The notes under the pieces were generated by a model. It was not told where the DNA came from. It did no database searches and saw only the letters and a list, made by a program, of their open reading frames with translations. Positions 8,098 through 17,319 of a DNA stretch of 37,206 nt are shown in pieces. Source of the DNA: CAILHX01 sp036561085 (GTDB lineage: Bacteria; Pseudomonadota; Gammaproteobacteria; Burkholderiales; Methylophilaceae); NCBI GenBank assembly GCA_036561085.1, contig DATBPY010000112.1, positions 1 to 37,206 on the forward strand. Direction: 5' to 3'. The position numbers and the translations under genes were made by a program. Each line of letters starts with the position of its first letter. The first letter of the stretch is position 1.

Positions 8098-9134
8098 GGA
8101 TGCCGGGTCAGGCGTTGATAGATGGCTTCTACCTTAGGCACTACCGCCATCGCAGAATAGGTGCTCTGGTACAAAGCGGTTGCCGCTTGCGCTTTTTGCA
8201 TTGCACGTTGCGGTTCAGCATGCACGGATAGCATAGCTTGCGTCAGCGTAGGCACATCGCCGATCTCGGCAAAGTATGCAGTCTGTTCATCCAGTATGGT
8301 GATGGGCCCTTGCGTACGCGTAGAGATAATAGGTTTTCCGCTGGCCATGGCTTCCAGGACCACGATGCCGAAAGGTTCATCCAGAGAGGGCAGTACGAAT
8401 ATATCGCCTTGCTGTAGAAAGCCCGCCACGTCTTCCACCCAGCCGGGGAATATGACCTTATCCCGCAAGTTAAGCTCCGCAGTCAATTGTTGCAGTGCTT
8501 CGAGCTCCACTCCGCCGCCGCCGAGAATAAGCTGTCCGTTTTTGGCTATATCCAGATATTGTTTGAATGCACGCAATAACACATCAAAGCCTTTTTTCTT
8601 AACGAATCTGCCCAGCGTGATAAAACGCAAAGGCCGGTCGGCAGGCAGAAGCCGAGCGGTTTGTGCAGGCAGCAGGGAAAAATGCGGCATCAAGTTGATT
8701 TGCGCGGCCGGTATGCCGTTGACTAACAAATACTGTTTCTGGTCTTCGGTGGCGGGGATGAAGGCATCGATGTCGCGATAATATTTGAAGTCGATATAGT
8801 TGTGCAGGTTGACCACCGCGGGTATTTCCAATGCGCTCGCTACCTTGCCTCCCATGAAAGCGCCGCGCGCCAGATGGGCATGGATGACGGCGGGTTGGAA
8901 TGCAGCGACTAGGCGTTTGAGTTTATAACGTGCATAGAGGTCCCAGGTCGCAAATACTGGAATAGTCTGGACCGTAATATTCGGGTGCTTTGCCAATTCG
9001 GCCTGTTTGGCAAAACGGGTATGGCAGATCGCCTGCACTTGGTAGCCTTTATCAGCCAATACCAGCGACAGATCGACGAAATGCCGTTCGGCACCGCCAA
9101 AGCCCTTGGCGAGCATGATCTGGGTGATTTTCAT
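8094..9134 (-). CDS. GT4-family glycosyltransferase
   Basis: 346 aa GT-B fold enzyme from ATG 9134 (MKITQIMLAKGFGGAERHFVD). An in-frame ATG at 9167 and a TTG at 9191 would add 11 or 19 residues; none of these has a clear ribosome binding site, so the start is open. The N-terminal half has the GGAERH acceptor-side motif and HAHLARG. The C-terminal Rossmann domain has FITLGRFVKKKGFDVLLRAF, GGGGVELEALQQL, the E(x7)E nucleotide-sugar motif in DEPFGIVVLEAMASGKPII, and a hydrophobic strand. Its position after the ADP-heptose genes suggests LPS core or surface glycan assembly, but donor and acceptor cannot be read from the sequence. Confidence 0.9.
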   Translation of the reverse strand: MKITQIMLAKGFGGAERHFVDLSLVLADKGYQVQAICHTRFAKQAELAKHPNITVQTIPVFATWDLYARYKLKRLVAAFQPAVIHAHLARGAFMGGKVASALEIPAVVNLHNYIDFKYYRDIDAFIPATEDQKQYLLVNGIPAAQINLMPHFSLLPAQTARLLPADRPLRFITLGRFVKKKGFDVLLRAFKQYLDIAKNGQLILGGGGVELEALQQLTAELNLRDKVIFPGWVEDVAGFLQQGDIFVLPSLDEPFGIVVLEAMASGKPIISTRTQGPITILDEQTAYFAEIGDVPTLTQAMLSVHAEPQRAMQKAQAATALYQSTYSAMAVVPKVEAIYQRLTRHP

Positions 9135-9159
9135 GGGTCGGGATATTGAAGAGGTGCTG

Positions 9160-9492
9160 TCAGCCATCTTGCTGGTGGGGCTGACGGTCAACCTTGGACC
9201 AATAATGGACTGCCACTGCGCCGAGTATGCCCGTGGTCAAGGTAATGACGAATGCATAGGCTGCCGGGTTCAACAGACCTGCCCAATGGACCAGAAACGC
9301 TAGAACTGCTGCAATGACCAGTTCCAAGGGCAACGCGTATGCAAAAATATGCTTGCGAGGATATTTGGCTGACGTTTGTTTAAACACAACGAAACAAGTA
9401 GGCGCCCACAGCATGAATAGAAACACGATGGCCGGCACAGCCACAAAGAACATCATGATAAAAAAATCGCCGGGTGTTTTTATGTCCATCAT
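9160..9492 (-). CDS. Small three-helix membrane protein, unknown
   Basis: 110 aa that I do not recognise. It has three predicted membrane segments, roughly residues 11-38, 49-74 and 77-98, and a basic, polar C-terminal tail (SKVDRQPHQQDG). A short positively charged loop (SAKYPRKH) lies between helices one and two. It starts at ATG 9492, or 9489 as the next codon, 12 bases after the hldE stop, and its end lies 25 bases before the preferred glycosyltransferase start. It is therefore embedded in the heptose/glycosyltransferase operon. A role in glycan assembly is only guilt by association. Confidence 0.8.
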   Translation of the reverse strand: MMDIKTPGDFFIMMFFVAVPAIVFLFMLWAPTCFVVFKQTSAKYPRKHIFAYALPLELVIAAVLAFLVHWAGLLNPAAYAFVITLTTGILGAVAVHYWSKVDRQPHQQDG

Positions 9493-9504
9493 ATGGGTAA
9501 TCTC

Positions 9505-10977
9505 TTAGGGTTGAATCTTCTCAATGATCTTGCTGCTGCTGTGTCCGGGGACCACAGGTACCAACGCTACGGTTCCGCCCCATGCTTTTACTTCGGTGCC
9601 GCCGACCACGTCGGCTTCGGCATAATCGTTACCTTTAACCAATACCTGCGGTTTGATATGGGCGATCAGTGCCAGCGGCGTATCCTGGTCGAACAGCACT
9701 ACCGCATCCACGGCTTCCAACGCGGCTATTACGCGCGCACGGTCTGCTTCATGAATGATAGGGCGTTCGGGACCTTTCAAGGCGCTGACGGAACGGTCGG
9801 TGTTAAGGCCGACAATGAGCTTGTCGCCCAGTTTCTTCGCCTGTTCCAAGTAGGTGACATGTCCCGCATGCAGCAGGTCGAAACAGCCGTTGGTGAACAC
9901 GATCTTTTTGCCTTGCCATTGTGATAATTTGGCTGATATCTGATCCCAGGAGCAGATCTTGTCTGCTTGTTGTTGCGAGGTTTCCATGGTCAGCGCACCT
10001 AGCAATTCTGCACCGGTGACAGGCGACGTCCCTACTTTGCCGACGACAATGCCGGCAGCCAGATTGGCAAGCTGTAGCGCCTCCAAAGGGTTAAGCCCGG
10101 CGACCAGTCCGGCGGCCAGCGTGGCGATTACCGTATCTCCGGCACCGGAAACATCGAACACCTGTTTGGCGGTAGCGGGAATATGGGTGGTATGGGCGTC
10201 TTCGAATAACGAGATGCCTTCTTCGCTGCGCGTGACGGCAAGAAAATTAAGCGCCAGTTTTTTCCGTAAAGCACCGGCGGCGCTGAGTAAGGTATCCGTA
10301 TTCCTGCTGCTTTCGCCGCACGCCTCTGCAGTCTCCTGCCAATTCGGAGTGAGTGCGGTCGCTCCCTGATATTTACTGTAATCGCGGCCTTTGGGGTCGA
10401 CCAGTACCGGAATCTGGCGAACGCGCGCCGCCTGGATGACGAATTGACAGAATTCCGGGGTCAGCATGCCTTTAGCGTAATCGGAGATCACCACCACCGA
10501 CGGGTTTTGCGCGAGCAGGGTATTGACCTGGGTCTTCAGCATGTCTAACTGGGTTTGGTCGAGCGGCTGTTGCGGTTCTCTATCCAGCCTCACCATTTGT
10601 TGGTGGCCGCCCATGACGCGAGTTTTGGTGATGGTAGTGTACTTGTCCAGGGTGACGATGCCGTGCGTACCTATCTTGGCTTGTTGCAACACTTCTTTGA
10701 GTTGCGTGCCTGTCGCATCATTCCCCACGCAACCTATCAAGGCACAGCTTACGCCCAGGCTGATAAGGTTGGCGGCAACGTTGGATGCGCCTCCGGGACA
10801 AGCGGTATCTTTTTCTATAAGCACTACCGGCACCGGCGCCTCGGGCGAAATGCGTTCCACTTTGCCCCACAGATATTGATCCAGCATCAGGTCGCCCACG
10901 ACTAATGCCCAAACAGGCTTGCTGCTATTGGGCGGTAGAAAGCGGCGGCGGGTTGCTTCAAGTAGTCTGGTTTGCAT
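9505..10977 (-). CDS. hldE: Bifunctional heptose-7-phosphate kinase / heptose-1-phosphate adenylyltransferase
   Basis: 490 aa fusion catalysing two steps to ADP-D-glycero-D-manno-heptose for the LPS inner core. Residues about 20-330 are a PfkB/ribokinase-type kinase: VVGDLMLDQYLWG near residue 27, PGGASNVAANL at 61-71, and the catalytic DVSGAGDT at 275-282. Residues about 357-490 are a nucleotidyltransferase with NGCFDLLHAGH at 363-373, LIVGLNTDRSVSALKG and a terminal PGHSSSKIIEKI. The length and domain order match E. coli HldE (477 aa). Its start overlaps the end of gmhA by 20 bases, so three ADP-heptose genes (hldD, gmhA, hldE) form one unit; the phosphatase gmhB is not in the window. Confidence 0.96.
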   Translation of the reverse strand: MQTRLLEATRRRFLPPNSSKPVWALVVGDLMLDQYLWGKVERISPEAPVPVVLIEKDTACPGGASNVAANLISLGVSCALIGCVGNDATGTQLKEVLQQAKIGTHGIVTLDKYTTITKTRVMGGHQQMVRLDREPQQPLDQTQLDMLKTQVNTLLAQNPSVVVISDYAKGMLTPEFCQFVIQAARVRQIPVLVDPKGRDYSKYQGATALTPNWQETAEACGESSRNTDTLLSAAGALRKKLALNFLAVTRSEEGISLFEDAHTTHIPATAKQVFDVSGAGDTVIATLAAGLVAGLNPLEALQLANLAAGIVVGKVGTSPVTGAELLGALTMETSQQQADKICSWDQISAKLSQWQGKKIVFTNGCFDLLHAGHVTYLEQAKKLGDKLIVGLNTDRSVSALKGPERPIIHEADRARVIAALEAVDAVVLFDQDTPLALIAHIKPQVLVKGNDYAEADVVGGTEVKAWGGTVALVPVVPGHSSSKIIEKIQP

Positions 10978-11539
10978 AAGCCTGGTCTATCAATTCACAT
11001 AAAATATGGCCGATGAGGATGTGCGCTTCCTGCGCACGCGCCGTGACAGGGGTGGGCATTGCCAATACCAGGTCGCATAACTGAGCTAATTTGCCGCCGC
11101 CGGCTCCTGTCATGCCTGCGGTATAGGCCCCCATTGCTTTTGCTGCCTCAATCGCGCGCAACACATTGGGGCTGTTGCCCGAAGTGGAAATGCCGATGAC
11201 GATGTCCTTGTTCGAGCATAGCGCCTCAACCTGCCGCGCGTATACGTATTCAAATCCATAATCGTTCCCTGCGGCAGTGAGTATGGAGGTGTCGGTGGTG
11301 AGCGCGATCGAGGCCAGAGCACGACGCTCGGTCTGATAACGCACCACCATCTCTGCCGCCAGATGCTGGCTATCGGCAGCACTGCCGCCATTGCCCATCC
11401 ATACGATCTTGCCGCCGGCTTGCAGGCAATGCAGCATTTTCTGGCTTAACGCTTCGATTTGCGGTGTTAACGAATCTAGCTGCGCAATCACGCTCTGATG
11501 CGCAGAGATCGCGGTTTTGATGGTTTGTGATGCAGTCAT
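10958..11539 (-). CDS. gmhA: Phosphoheptose isomerase (SIS domain)
   Basis: Converts sedoheptulose 7-phosphate to D-glycero-D-manno-heptose 7-phosphate, the first committed step of heptose synthesis, in the cytosol. It is 193 aa, as E. coli GmhA (192 aa). The SIS fold is clear: GNGGSAADSQHLAAEMVVRY at residues 49-68, TAAGNDYGFEYVYARQVEAL, and the sugar-phosphate loop ISTSGNSPNVLRA near 117. DiaA-like SIS paralogues are similar, but the position between hldD and hldE makes GmhA much the better name. It starts 33 bases after hldD. Confidence 0.94.
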   Translation of the reverse strand: MTASQTIKTAISAHQSVIAQLDSLTPQIEALSQKMLHCLQAGGKIVWMGNGGSAADSQHLAAEMVVRYQTERRALASIALTTDTSILTAAGNDYGFEYVYARQVEALCSNKDIVIGISTSGNSPNVLRAIEAAKAMGAYTAGMTGAGGGKLAQLCDLVLAMPTPVTARAQEAHILIGHILCELIDQAYANQTT

Positions 11540-11572
11540 GATGGGTTCATTCCGGGCTTGTTAGCAATATTT

Positions 11573-12553
11573 CTAGCAATAAGAGTCTGCTTGCATCAAA
11601 TAGTTTTGCACGTAATCGCGTATTCCATCTTCCAGCGATGTGAATGCTTGGGTATACCCGGCAGCACGCAACTTTTGTATTTCGGCCTGGGTGAAATACT
11701 GGTACTTGCCTTTGAGATCATCCGGCATCTCAATCCAAGTGATGGATTTGTCTTTGCCCATGCTGACCATCACATTCTCTGCCAGATCGCGGAAGCTCCG
11801 TGCCTCGCCGCTACCCGCATTGAATATGCCGGAATGCTGGGGGTTGCCCAGAAAATAGGTCACGATGCTGGCGGCATCTTTCACGTAGATGAAGTCCCGG
11901 CTCTGCATGCCGTCGGCGACATCCGCCCGATCACTCTTGAATAGGCACATGGTTCCGGTATCGCGTACCTGGTTGTAAGTATGGAACACCACGCTGGCCA
12001 TACGCTCTTTGTGATATTCGTTGGGACCGTACACATTGAAGAATTTGAAGCCGCACCATTGCGGCGGCGTTGCAGCCCCTGTTTTCACTTGCCGCGCGAC
12101 CCATTGGTCGAATAGGTATTTGGAATAGCCGTAGCCATTCAGCGGGCGCAGCATCTGCTCGCGGTCATCGTAGCCATTTTCGCCTGCGCCGTAAGTCGCG
12201 GCTGAACTGGCGTACAGAAATGGCACCTCATGTTTGGCGCACCATGCCCACAGATGTTGGCTGTAGCGTAGATTATCTTGCACCAGGCGATTGAAATCGC
12301 GCTCGGTAGTGGCGCTGATGGCCCCCATATGGATGATCGCGTCTATGCCCTTGCGATGTTCGTGGCGGCTTTCCAGCCAGGGGAATAATTCGTCCTTATC
12401 CAGATAATCCGCGATGCGTCTGTGGCACAGGTTCTGCCATTGTTCGGGGTGTTGCTGGCGGTCGACAATGATCAGGTCGTCTCTACCCTGTTGGTTGAGA
12501 TTCCAGGCGATCATGCTGCCTATCATGCCTGCGCCGCCGGTGATGACTATCAT
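11573..12553 (-). CDS. hldD: ADP-L-glycero-D-manno-heptose 6-epimerase
   Basis: NADP-dependent extended SDR enzyme that flips C6 of ADP-heptose, the last step before LPS core transfer. It is 326 aa (E. coli 310). The Rossmann glycine motif is GGAGMIGS at residues 6-13; IDAIIHMGAISATTERD, YASSAATYGAGENGY and the catalytic YGYSKYLFD follow, then FFNVYGPNEYHKERMASVVFH, which is characteristic of HldD. It begins 43 bases after the hemH stop and is followed by gmhA, so it leads the heptose run. Confidence 0.96.
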   Translation of the reverse strand: MIVITGGAGMIGSMIAWNLNQQGRDDLIIVDRQQHPEQWQNLCHRRIADYLDKDELFPWLESRHEHRKGIDAIIHMGAISATTERDFNRLVQDNLRYSQHLWAWCAKHEVPFLYASSAATYGAGENGYDDREQMLRPLNGYGYSKYLFDQWVARQVKTGAATPPQWCGFKFFNVYGPNEYHKERMASVVFHTYNQVRDTGTMCLFKSDRADVADGMQSRDFIYVKDAASIVTYFLGNPQHSGIFNAGSGEARSFRDLAENVMVSMGKDKSITWIEMPDDLKGKYQYFTQAEIQKLRAAGYTQAFTSLEDGIRDYVQNYLMQADSYC

Positions 12554-12596
12554 GGGTGGTGATGGGACGTAAAAACGAGGAGTATAGCAAGTGCGG

Positions 12597-13688
12597 TCAT
12601 CCGTGTGCGCCCATGGCTAATGCCAGCTTCCGGCTTAGCTCTGCTTCTACTGCACCATCTGTGTTTATCCAGCCTTGCACATGATCCAGTGTGATGTTTG
12701 CCAGGGCGCTTATCCATTCCTGGCGCTCATTCAGCGCTGGGATGTAACGGAAGTCTTGTCCGCCTGCATTCAGGAACTCTGCCTTGCACTCCATGGCGAT
12801 CTCTTCCAGTGTTTCCAGGCAGTCCGCGGCAAATCCGGGGCAGATCACATCCACGCTTTTTACGCCTTGCTTGCCCCATGCGCTCAAGGTGGGGGCGGTA
12901 TAAGGCTTGATCCATTCTGCTGCTCCGAACCGTGATTGAAAGCTGATCAGATATTGCTCGCTATTCAATCCCAGCGCCTCACCGAGTAAACGTCCGGTTT
13001 TCTGGCACAGGCAATGGTAAGGGTCGCCTTTGTCCAGCGTATATTTGGGCACACCGTGAAAGCTCATCAACAGCTTTTCCGCCCGCCCGTGTTGTGCCCA
13101 GTGATGGCGTACGCTTTCGGCTAGGGCTGTGATGTAAGCAGGGTGGTCGTGATAGCTGCGTACAATGCGTATCTCCGGCACGTTACGGCTATGTAGGAGT
13201 GTATTCCATACCGCATCAAGTGCAGAGCCGGTACTGCTGGCAGCATATTGCGGAAATAGCGGCAGCACTAATATCTTGCTGCAATGCTGTGCCTTGAGTT
13301 TTGCCATCGCCGAGGGAATGGAAGGTGTGCCGTAGCTCATGCCGACTTCTACTGCAAAAGGCGAAGTGGTGTGATTCGACAGCTCTTGCTGTAACAACCG
13401 CGCTTGTTTTTGGGTATGCACCAATAACGGAGAACCTTCAGCGCTCCAGATCAATGCATATTTGGCAGCGGATTTACGCGGGCGCACATTCAGGATAATA
13501 ACATTCAAAATCAGCCACCAGACGGCGCGCGGGATCTCCACTACACGGCGGTCGCTTAAAAACTGTTTGAGGTAGGGCCGCACTGCTGCAGCCGTAGGCG
13601 CGTCCGGCGTGCCGAGATTGGCAAGCAATATGCCGATCTTAGGCAACGTGCCGTGTGTATAGGATGGTTCCGTGTCGTAAAAAGGCAT
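12597..13688 (-). CDS. hemH: Ferrochelatase
   Basis: Inserts ferrous iron into protoporphyrin IX, the last step of haem b synthesis. The protein is 363 aa from ATG 13688 (MPFYDTEPSY); the frame is open further to 13745, but that would run into hrcA. Family motifs are ILLANLGTPDAPTAAAVRPYL, FLSDRRVVEIPR, LFPQYAASSTGSALDAVW, the catalytic His in LLMSFHGVPKYTLDKGDPY, and VICPGFAADCLETLEEIAME with the conserved acidic residue. It starts 13 bases after the hrcA stop on the same strand, the arrangement known in other betaproteobacteria, so the two are probably co-transcribed. Confidence 0.96.
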   Translation of the reverse strand: MPFYDTEPSYTHGTLPKIGILLANLGTPDAPTAAAVRPYLKQFLSDRRVVEIPRAVWWLILNVIILNVRPRKSAAKYALIWSAEGSPLLVHTQKQARLLQQELSNHTTSPFAVEVGMSYGTPSIPSAMAKLKAQHCSKILVLPLFPQYAASSTGSALDAVWNTLLHSRNVPEIRIVRSYHDHPAYITALAESVRHHWAQHGRAEKLLMSFHGVPKYTLDKGDPYHCLCQKTGRLLGEALGLNSEQYLISFQSRFGAAEWIKPYTAPTLSAWGKQGVKSVDVICPGFAADCLETLEEIAMECKAEFLNAGGQDFRYIPALNERQEWISALANITLDHVQGWINTDGAVEAELSRKLALAMGAHG

Positions 13689-13701
13689 TAGTCGATTATG
13701 T

Positions 13702-14721
13702 TTAGTGAGTTGATAGTGCGCTGGAAAGTAATCGTGCCGTGACATCTACAATAGGAATGACACGTTCATAAGCCATGCGCGTGGGGCCGATGACACCCAA
13801 CGTGCCTACCACTTGCCCGTCTACCTCATAGGGCGCAGTGACCAGGCTGCATTCGTCCAGAGGTAGGAAACCGGATTCGCCGCCGATGAATAGATGTACG
13901 CCTTCCGCGCGGCGGCTGGTATCCAGCAATTGCATCAATGCACTGCGGCGCTCAAAAGCTTCGAACAGTTTGCGTAGCGAAGCGACGTTGGTGGACAAGT
14001 CGTCGATCTGTAATAGATTGCGCTCGCCCGACATCACCAGGCCTTCGCTTGCGTCATCGGTCATCACTTTGCTGCTGGCTTCCATCGCGGCAGACATCAA
14101 GCGCGTCATGTCATTCTGCAATTGGCTCAATTCCAGGTGCAGTTTTTTATGCGCCTGCTCAAAAGTGCAGCCGGTGTAATTCTGGTTAAAGAAATTGGCA
14201 GCTTGCGTGAGTTCGGAAGCGCTGTAATTCTTGTCTGCCACGATGATGCGGTTTTGTACGTTGCCGTCGGTGGTGACGATGATCAGCAAGATGCGTTTAT
14301 CGGAAAGCGGCAGAAACTCCAGTTGGCGGAAAGCGATGGTGTTACGTTTCGGCAGCATCACTAACCCGGCGAACTGAGTCAGGCTGGAAAGCATGTTGGC
14401 AGCCGAGGAAATCAACTCTTGCGGATCGGGCGAAGATAATTCTTGTTGCAAACGCGAGATCTCCAACTGATGCAAAGGCTGGATCTTGAGCAGGGTATCC
14501 ACAAAGAAGCGGTAGCCTTGCGGCGTGGGAATGCGTCCGGCGGAAGTATGCGGGCTGGCGATAAAGCCCAGTTCTTCGAGATCGGACATCACATTGCGTA
14601 TGGTGGCCGGAGATAGGTCAAGCCCGGCATATTTGGATAGGGTGCGCGAGCCCACGGGTTGGCCATCACTAATGTAATGCTCTACCAGGCTTTTTAACAG
14701 CAATTGCGCGCGTTGATCCAT
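13702..14721 (-). CDS. hrcA: Heat-inducible transcription repressor HrcA
   Basis: HrcA binds CIRCE operators and represses groESL and dnaK operons until GroEL is titrated by unfolded protein. The protein is 339 aa from ATG 14721 (MDQRAQLLLKSLVEHYI); the open frame upstream lacks family sequence and would cover the nadK promoter. The N-terminal winged helix is seen in GQPVGSRTLSKYAGLDLSPATIRNVMSDLEELG, then PHTSAGRIPTPQGYRFFVD, with the GAF-like domain and LFIGGE and GVIGPTRMAYERVIPIVD at the C-terminus. I looked for a CIRCE element (TTAGCACTC-N9-GAGTGCTAA) in the 64 bases before it and found none, so it is not visibly self-controlled. Confidence 0.96.
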   Translation of the reverse strand: MDQRAQLLLKSLVEHYISDGQPVGSRTLSKYAGLDLSPATIRNVMSDLEELGFIASPHTSAGRIPTPQGYRFFVDTLLKIQPLHQLEISRLQQELSSPDPQELISSAANMLSSLTQFAGLVMLPKRNTIAFRQLEFLPLSDKRILLIIVTTDGNVQNRIIVADKNYSASELTQAANFFNQNYTGCTFEQAHKKLHLELSQLQNDMTRLMSAAMEASSKVMTDDASEGLVMSGERNLLQIDDLSTNVASLRKLFEAFERRSALMQLLDTSRRAEGVHLFIGGESGFLPLDECSLVTAPYEVDGQVVGTLGVIGPTRMAYERVIPIVDVTARLLSSALSTH

Positions 14722-14785
14722 ATCCGTAGATTCTAACGGGCTACACGCTCTTTCGCCAGAGTATTGGCTATGGTTTAATGTGTTT

Positions 14786-15649
14786 ATGAAATCTTCATTC
14801 AAATCGGTTGCCTTGATCGGCAAATATATGAACTCGTCCATGCGCGAACAGATACTGACGTTGGCGCGGTTTCTGGTCGAGCGCGGTATCGCAGTGTTCG
14901 TCGAAGAAAATACAGCGATCCATCTCGATATCAAGGATTACGAGATCCGCTCCATGCAGGCCATAGGGGCGGAGACGGATCTGGCCGTAGTCATTGGCGG
15001 TGACGGTACCATGCTGACTGCCGCCCGCGCACTGGGTAATTTCAATATTCCTCTGGTGGGCGTCAACCGCGGGACTTTCGGTTTCCTGACCGATATTTCG
15101 TCTGATCTGATGTTGTCCAGCATGGAACGCATCATCGCCGGGGAATACACGCTGGAACAGCGCATCATGTTATGCGCAGATGTGGAGCGTAAAGGTGAAA
15201 TGGTGAGCAAGGGCCGGGCGATCAATGACGTGGTGGTGAGCAAGGGCGCGACCGCCAGACTGATCGAGTTGGAGATGACGATCGACGGTCAGCCGCTGAC
15301 GCGCCAGCGTACCGACGGTCTGGTGGTGGCAACGCCGACCGGCAGCACGGCTTATGCCCTTTCCGCGGGCGGACCGGTACTGCACCCAGCGCTGGATGCC
15401 ATCATCATCGTTCCTATCTGTCCGCACAGCCTGACCAGCCGGCCCATCATCATCCACAATACCAGCCAGGTGGACATCCGTTTCACCCGCGGCGAGAACG
15501 CGCGTATTCAAGTAGATGGACTGCCTTATATGGAACTGGAATTGGGCGACATCGTGCATGTGAAGCGGCATGAACTCACCGTGACATTCCTGCATCCTGC
15601 CGACCATAGCCATTACAAAGTGCTGCGCGAGAAGTTACATTGGGGTTGA
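14786..15649 (+). CDS. nadK: NAD kinase
   Basis: Phosphorylates NAD to NADP. It is 287 aa from ATG 14786 (MKSSFKSVALIGKY); a GTG two codons upstream is the alternative. Signatures are the GGDGT motif at residues 71-75 with the following MLTAARAL helix, VNRGTFGFLTDI, DVVVSKG, and the long TDGLVVATPTGSTAYALSAGG nucleotide-binding region, then HSLTSRPIII. It is divergent from hrcA and sits 9 bases before recN on the same strand, a conserved betaproteobacterial pair. Confidence 0.96.
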   Translation: MKSSFKSVALIGKYMNSSMREQILTLARFLVERGIAVFVEENTAIHLDIKDYEIRSMQAIGAETDLAVVIGGDGTMLTAARALGNFNIPLVGVNRGTFGFLTDISSDLMLSSMERIIAGEYTLEQRIMLCADVERKGEMVSKGRAINDVVVSKGATARLIELEMTIDGQPLTRQRTDGLVVATPTGSTAYALSAGGPVLHPALDAIIIVPICPHSLTSRPIIIHNTSQVDIRFTRGENARIQVDGLPYMELELGDIVHVKRHELTVTFLHPADHSHYKVLREKLHWG

Positions 15650-15658
15650 GCGTCTGAC

Positions 15659-17311
15659 ATGTTGCGTTCGCTCTCTATCAAAGACTTTGTCATCGTCGAC
15701 CGGCTGGAGCTGGAATTCGATGCCGGACTGACCGTGCTCACCGGCGAAACGGGCGCGGGTAAATCCATCCTTATCGATGCGCTGTCGCTTGCTTTAGGCG
15801 AGCGCGGCGAATCGGGAGTGGTACGCCAAGGATGCGAGCGCGCCGAGATCAGTGCTGAATTCGATGTGACGAATCTGCCTGAATTGCAGGCGTGGCTGGC
15901 TGACAGTGAGTTGGCCGACGGCAATGCCTGTTTGTTGCGCCGTATCCTCTATTCCGACGGCCGTACACGCGGCTTTATCAACGGTTCTACTGCCACCATG
16001 CAACAATTGCGCGAGGCTGGCGACTTGCTTGTGGACATCTACAGCCAGCACGCGCACCACTCTTTGCTTAAGGCGGCCTCGCAACGTGTGCTGCTGGATG
16101 AATACGCTGCCGCAGTGCCACTGGCCGTGGAAGTGGCGACAGCCTACAAAAGCTGGCGCAGTTTGTTTGAACGCCGCGTGGAGATGGAGCGCAACTCAAG
16201 CGCTTACGCCGAAGAATTGGCCGAGCTACGCGATCAGGTACGCGAGCTCACGCAACTCAATGCCTCGGTAGATGAATGGGAAACCTTGCAGCAGGAGCAT
16301 AGCCGTTTGGCACATGCAGCCAGCTTGATCTCCGGCAGCGAAGCATGCCGTGAGTTATTGGCCGAAGGCGAATTCGCAGCGCTATCTCAATTGCTATCGG
16401 CGCAGCACAAACTGCAAGAACTGCTGGAATACGATCCAGGCATACAGGAAGCACTGGATAGCCTGGAAAATGGCGTGATCCAACTGGAAGAAGCCGATCG
16501 CTTCCTGAATAAATATCTCAACCGCGTAGAACTGGATCCGGAACGCTTGAGTGAAGTCGAAAACCGCATCCAGGCGATCCACACGGCGGCACGTAAATAC
16601 CGGGTACGCCCGGAAGAGTTGTCCGAATTGTTGCAAAAATGGCAAAGCCGCATGGCTGAGCTGGATGACACGGGTGACGATGGGAAGCTGGCGCGGGAAG
16701 AAGCGGCGGCTCTACAACAATATCAGCAACTTGCTAAGCAACTGAGCGCTATCAGAGCAAAGGCTGCAGCTAGTTTGAGCGCACAGGTCACGACTGAGAT
16801 GCAACGTTTGGCGCTTTCCGGGGGCAAGCTGGAAATTTTATTGCACCCTCTGGAGCAAGGCACGGTAAATGGGCTGGAACAAGTCGATTTCGTGGTCGCA
16901 GGTCATGCGGGTATGGAGCCGAAGCCTTTGAATAAAGTAGCTTCCGGCGGAGAGTTGTCGCGTATCAGCCTGGCGTTGAGAGTGGTCACTGCACAGCAAG
17001 GCGCTACGCCCACCATGATATTCGACGAAGTGGATGTGGGCATAGGCGGCGGCGTGGCAGAGATCGTGGGTCAACTACTGCAACGACTGGGGCAGTCGCG
17101 GCAAGTGCTGGTGATCACCCATCTGCCGCAGGTTGCGGCACAGGGTAAACAGCATCTTAGAGTCAGCAAATCCACGCAGAATGATCAGACTTTGAGTCAT
17201 ATCGCAGCGTTGGATGCGGCTGAGCGGATAGAGGAAGTCGCACGTATGCTGGGGGGTGTGGAGATCACCGCCACCACGCGCAAGCATGCGGCAGAAATGC
17301 TGGGCGTTTAA
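15659..17311 (+). CDS. recN: DNA repair protein RecN
   Basis: SMC-like ATPase acting early in double-strand break repair; 550 aa (E. coli 553). The N-terminal ABC half has the Walker A motif GETGAGKS at residues 29-36 and NGSTATMQQLREAGDLLVDIYSQH. The centre (about 150-360) is coiled coil, rich in E, L and R. The C-terminal half carries the ABC signature ASGGELSRISLALR and Walker B MIFDEVDVG at 453-461, then VLVITHLPQVAAQG. It starts 9 bases after nadK, so it belongs to the same transcript. I see no LexA box directly upstream. Confidence 0.97.
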   Translation: MLRSLSIKDFVIVDRLELEFDAGLTVLTGETGAGKSILIDALSLALGERGESGVVRQGCERAEISAEFDVTNLPELQAWLADSELADGNACLLRRILYSDGRTRGFINGSTATMQQLREAGDLLVDIYSQHAHHSLLKAASQRVLLDEYAAAVPLAVEVATAYKSWRSLFERRVEMERNSSAYAEELAELRDQVRELTQLNASVDEWETLQQEHSRLAHAASLISGSEACRELLAEGEFAALSQLLSAQHKLQELLEYDPGIQEALDSLENGVIQLEEADRFLNKYLNRVELDPERLSEVENRIQAIHTAARKYRVRPEELSELLQKWQSRMAELDDTGDDGKLAREEAAALQQYQQLAKQLSAIRAKAAASLSAQVTTEMQRLALSGGKLEILLHPLEQGTVNGLEQVDFVVAGHAGMEPKPLNKVASGGELSRISLALRVVTAQQGATPTMIFDEVDVGIGGGVAEIVGQLLQRLGQSRQVLVITHLPQVAAQGKQHLRVSKSTQNDQTLSHIAALDAAERIEEVARMLGGVEITATTRKHAAEMLGV

Positions 17312-17319
17312 TTGGCGGA

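Noticed and set aside
8161..8781. 206-codon open frame on the plus strand opposite the glycosyltransferase
   Set aside because: Fully antisense to a well-supported GT4 gene. Its Ser/Cys-rich product is typical of a shadow frame.
14722..14785. Possible CIRCE element between hrcA and nadK
   Set aside because: No TTAGCACTC or GAGTGCTAA half-site is present.
15170..15613. 147-codon open frame opposite nadK
   Set aside because: Antisense to the conserved NAD kinase core; His- and Arg-rich shadow product.
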